Below are positions 42,796-45,556 of a DNA stretch of 45,556 bases, piece after piece; the stretch's first letter is position 1; every line of letters starts with the position of its first letter. A model generated the notes under the pieces. It was given only the letters and a program-made list of their open reading frames with translations, had not been told where the DNA came from and did not search any database. Both the position numbers and the translations under genes were made by a program. The DNA is taken from positions 1 to 45,556 of the forward strand of contig DXGT01000115.1 in assembly GCA_019113785.1 (NCBI GenBank), read 5' to 3'. This DNA comes from Candidatus Ruthenibacterium merdigallinarum (GTDB lineage: Bacteria; Bacillota; Clostridia; Oscillospirales; Ruminococcaceae).

Positions 42796-42861
42796 ACAAG
42801 TATGCAGTAAATCTGCGCGCCGCGCGCTGTGCGGCGCAGCCCAAAGAGAGGAGACCACGCC

Positions 42862-43617
42862 GTGAACGAGCCGTGGAGCGAGCGCCGGCCCGCCGCGCAG
42901 GACGCGCGGGAGTACGCGTACGAGGCGATCAAACAGAATATCCTCAGCATGTCCCTTGTCCCCGGCGACCAGCTCAGCGAAGCGGCGATGGCCGAGCGGC
43001 TGAACGTCAGCCGCACGCCCGTGCACGATGCCTTTGCGCGGCTTGTGCAGGAGGGCCTTGTGTACGCGCTGCCCCAGCGCGGCACCATCGTGGCCCCGCT
43101 GAGCGCCGAGCGCATCGAGCAGGGCGCGTTCATGCAGCTGCACCTGGGCCGCGCCGTGGCCGACCGGCTGGACCGCGCCGGCCTGCCCGAGGAGCTGATG
43201 TTCTTTTTGGAGAGCAGCGTGAACCGGCAGTTCTACACGCTGGGCAGCGGCCGCTATGGCGCGCTGGACGAGATGGACGCGCAGTTCCACGCCGCTTTGT
43301 ACGCCGCGTGCGGGCTGCCGCTGGTGTGGCGCTCGCTTTCGGTGGCGTGCGCCGACATCACGCGCATGATGGCCGTCACGCTGGACCCGGACGCCTGGCA
43401 CGACCTTGTGTACGAGCACTCGGAGCTGGTGGGCGCGCTGCGCCGGCGCGACGACGAGGCGGCCGGCGCCATCCTGGAGCGGCATTTCGGCCACACGCTG
43501 GACTGGCTTGTCGCCGCCCGGATGCGCTTTCCCTCCTACTTCTCGCTGCCGGAGGGCATCCCCGCGCCGCCGGACGAAAAAAGCCTTGCGGCGGACGGCG
43601 CCGATCTATTAGAATAA
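42862..43617 (+). CDS. GntR-family transcriptional regulator (FCD subgroup)
   Basis: YAYEAIKQNILSMSLVPGDQLSEAAMAERLNVSRTPVHDAFARLVQEGLVYALPQRGTIVAPL; GTG 42862 preceded by AGAGGAG. Confidence 0.93.
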   Translation: MNEPWSERRPAAQDAREYAYEAIKQNILSMSLVPGDQLSEAAMAERLNVSRTPVHDAFARLVQEGLVYALPQRGTIVAPLSAERIEQGAFMQLHLGRAVADRLDRAGLPEELMFFLESSVNRQFYTLGSGRYGALDEMDAQFHAALYAACGLPLVWRSLSVACADITRMMAVTLDPDAWHDLVYEHSELVGALRRRDDEAAGAILERHFGHTLDWLVAARMRFPSYFSLPEGIPAPPDEKSLAADGADLLE

Positions 43618-43766
43618 AGAGGGACGCGCGCTTTTGCGCGCCTTTCGCGCGGGCGCGGCTTTGACCGCGCAGCCCGACGCGGCGCGCCTCTTTCCTGCGC
43701 GCGTCCTTACTTTTAATAGTCAGCATCTGTAAAAATCAGAGAAATCATCAGAAAGGTGGACACGCA

Positions 43767-44687
43767 ATGAAGATCACAGTCATCGGCGCGGGCGCGATGG
43801 GCTCGCTGATCGGCGGGTACCTGTCGCGCGCGAACGAGGTCACGCTCATCGACACCACGCAGGACAAAGTGGACGCCATCAACGCGCACGGCCTTGTCAT
43901 CCAGGAGACGGACGGCAGCGAGACGCACGTCGCCCCGCGCGCGGCCGTCTCCAGCGAGGGCCTTGCGCAGCAGGACCTTGTGATCCTGTTCGTCAAATCG
44001 CTGTTTTCGCGCGCGGCGCTCGATGCCAACCGGGCGCTGTTCGGGCCGGACACCTTCGTGCTGACGCTGCAAAACGGCGCGGGCCACGACGAGATCCTGC
44101 GCGAGTTCGTTTCGCCCGAGCGCATCGTCATCGGCACCACCCAGCACAACGCGGCCTTCCTTGCGCCGGGGCGCGTGCGCCACGGCGGCAGCGGCGTCAC
44201 GTGCATCGGCGGCGTGTGCGGCAACGACGGCCTGCAGGCCGTCGCGGACGCCTTTGCGGCCGGCGGCCTCGCGTGCGAAGTGTCGGACAACGTGCAGAAG
44301 CTGATCTGGCACAAGCTGTTCACGAACGTGTCCGTCAGCGCGCTGACGGGCGTATTGCAGATGAAAATGGGCTACATGCTGGACGACGCGCACGGCTGGT
44401 GGCTGTGCGAGCGGCTCATTCGCGAGGCGGTGGCCGTGGCCAACGGCGACGGCATGGGCTTTGACGCCGAGGAAATCGTGGACGAGATCCGCCGGCTGCT
44501 GGTGACCTCGCACGAGGGCTACACCTCCATTTACGCCGATCTGCGCGACGGGCGGCGCACCGAGGTGGACACCATCAGCGGCGCGGTCGTCAGCGCTTCG
44601 CACCGCAACGGCGTGCCCGCGCCCAGCCACGAGTTCATCGTCCATCTGGTGCACGCCATGGAGGGCCGCGCCGCCTACGAGGGCTGA
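43767..44687 (+). CDS. ketopantoate reductase family (PanE/ApbA) protein
   Basis: 306 aa; MKITVIGAGAMGSLIGGYLSRANEVTLID, LIWHKLFTNVSVSALTGVL, PAPSHEFIVHLVHAMEG. Confidence 0.93.
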   Translation: MKITVIGAGAMGSLIGGYLSRANEVTLIDTTQDKVDAINAHGLVIQETDGSETHVAPRAAVSSEGLAQQDLVILFVKSLFSRAALDANRALFGPDTFVLTLQNGAGHDEILREFVSPERIVIGTTQHNAAFLAPGRVRHGGSGVTCIGGVCGNDGLQAVADAFAAGGLACEVSDNVQKLIWHKLFTNVSVSALTGVLQMKMGYMLDDAHGWWLCERLIREAVAVANGDGMGFDAEEIVDEIRRLLVTSHEGYTSIYADLRDGRRTEVDTISGAVVSASHRNGVPAPSHEFIVHLVHAMEGRAAYEG

Positions 44688-44756
44688 CGGACGTATGTCT
44701 GCGGGCCGGCCGGCCCGCCTGTCATAGATTCACAACATCGAAAGGAGAAAACCCCT

Positions 44757-45446
44757 ATGAACCCTGTTTACGAGCTGAACGGCCTGCGCGTCGTCGACCT
44801 GACCAAGCAGCTGGACCCGTCCACTGAGACGCGCCGCTGCCATCTGTACCGCTTCAACACGGGCGGCCCCATCCCCGACTTCCACACCATCATGGACCTG
44901 ACCAGCCATCTGGGCACCCACGCCGAGTGCCCGTACCACCACGACGACAACTGGCCCAGCGTCGCCGAGCTGCCCCTCACCACGTTCGTGGGCCGCGGCA
45001 TCTACGTCAGCTTCGACTTCAAAGAGCCCAACACCTACATCACGAAGGCCGATCTGGACCGTGCCTGCGGCGGCTGGATGAAGGAGGGCGACGTCGTCAT
45101 CATCGACAGCCCCTACAAGCTGACGCCGTTCACGCCCGACACCAACACCGAAAAGGACAAACGCCTGTTCGTCAACGGCGAGACCGCCGAGTGGTTCCGC
45201 GACCACAAGGCCAAGGCCGTGGGCTTCGGCGACGGCGTGTCCATCGAGAACTGCAACGAGGACGTCAAGCCCTTCCATGACATCCTGCTGGCCGAGAACA
45301 TCATCTTCCTGGAGGTTCTCAAAAACCTGGACCAGCTGCAAAAGCGCGTGTTCTTCATGAGCTACGCGCCGCTGCCCATCCTGGGGCTCGATTCCTGCCC
45401 GGTGCGCGCGTACGCCATCGAGGGCCTGAGCGAGTTCTCGGAGTAA
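44757..45446 (+). CDS. cyclase family (kynurenine formamidase-like) metal-dependent hydrolase
   Basis: 229 aa; VVDLTKQLDPSTE, LTSHLGTHAECPYHH, GRGIYVSFDF. Confidence 0.9.
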   Translation: MNPVYELNGLRVVDLTKQLDPSTETRRCHLYRFNTGGPIPDFHTIMDLTSHLGTHAECPYHHDDNWPSVAELPLTTFVGRGIYVSFDFKEPNTYITKADLDRACGGWMKEGDVVIIDSPYKLTPFTPDTNTEKDKRLFVNGETAEWFRDHKAKAVGFGDGVSIENCNEDVKPFHDILLAENIIFLEVLKNLDQLQKRVFFMSYAPLPILGLDSCPVRAYAIEGLSEFSE

Positions 45447-45458
45447 GCCGCTCGCCGT

Positions 45459-45488
45459 GCCGCCTGCGCAATTGTGCGCAGGCGGCAT
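45459..45488 (+). terminator. intrinsic terminator-like hairpin after cyclase gene
   Basis: GCCGCCTGCGCA-ATTG-TGCGCAGGCGGC. Confidence 0.75.
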
Positions 45489-45495
45489 ATTTCCT

Positions 45496-45524
45496 TTGAC
45501 AAATGCCCCTTAAAAGGCTATAAT
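45496..45524 (+). promoter_or_regulatory. consensus promoter TTGACA-17-TATAAT at right edge
   Basis: Exact consensus hexamers with 17-nt spacing; its gene lies beyond the window. Confidence 0.85.
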
Positions 45525-45556
45525 GAAAAAAGAATCTCACCATTTTATCTGTTTTT

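Noticed and set aside
1-45556. CRISPR arrays, transposases, integrases, prophage genes
   Set aside because: No regularly spaced direct repeats and no recombinase or phage structural motifs in the translated ORFs.

Overview
The window is about 45.6 kb of very GC-rich chromosomal sequence. Gene content suggests an anaerobic Clostridia/Oscillospirales-type bacterium, but that is inference because no 16S is present. I saw no phage, transposase or CRISPR array. Left to right it contains: an NAD(P)-linked, bifurcating-type [FeFe]-hydrogenase operon (HndABC-like, minus strand); a divergent sensory [FeFe]-hydrogenase-like cluster with DRTGG, ATPase and PHP proteins; a tandem pair of dynamin-like GTPases; a convergent LytTR regulator and GHKL kinase; an ECF S-component plus P-loop kinase operon behind a structured leader; tRNA-Asn(GTT); a PfkB kinase; a PepSY lipoprotein with an OmpR-type two-component system; a DHHW/MBOAT pair; DUF47-PiT and TrkA-TrkH; an NCS2 purine permease; an MBL-fold protein; an operon of ppk1, an SBP-VWA lipoprotein, xpaC-like and a second SBP; a small 2-TM protein behind a rod-like RNA; an orphan HExxH metallopeptidase; and a catabolic cluster (hydantoinase/oxoprolinase, transporter, two GntR regulators, PanE-like reductase, cyclase). 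The best candidates for undescribed biology are: (1) the ECF leader RNA, with two covarying ACGAA-loop hairpins, the second of which overlaps a terminator; (2) the rod-shaped RNA plus terminator before the 67-aa 2-TM ORF; (3) the Ppk1 / SBP-VWA / XpaC / SBP operon, which has no nearby permease or TelA; (4) the compact structured element at 29448-29559. All calls were made by eye from sequence and the ORF track; no database search was run.
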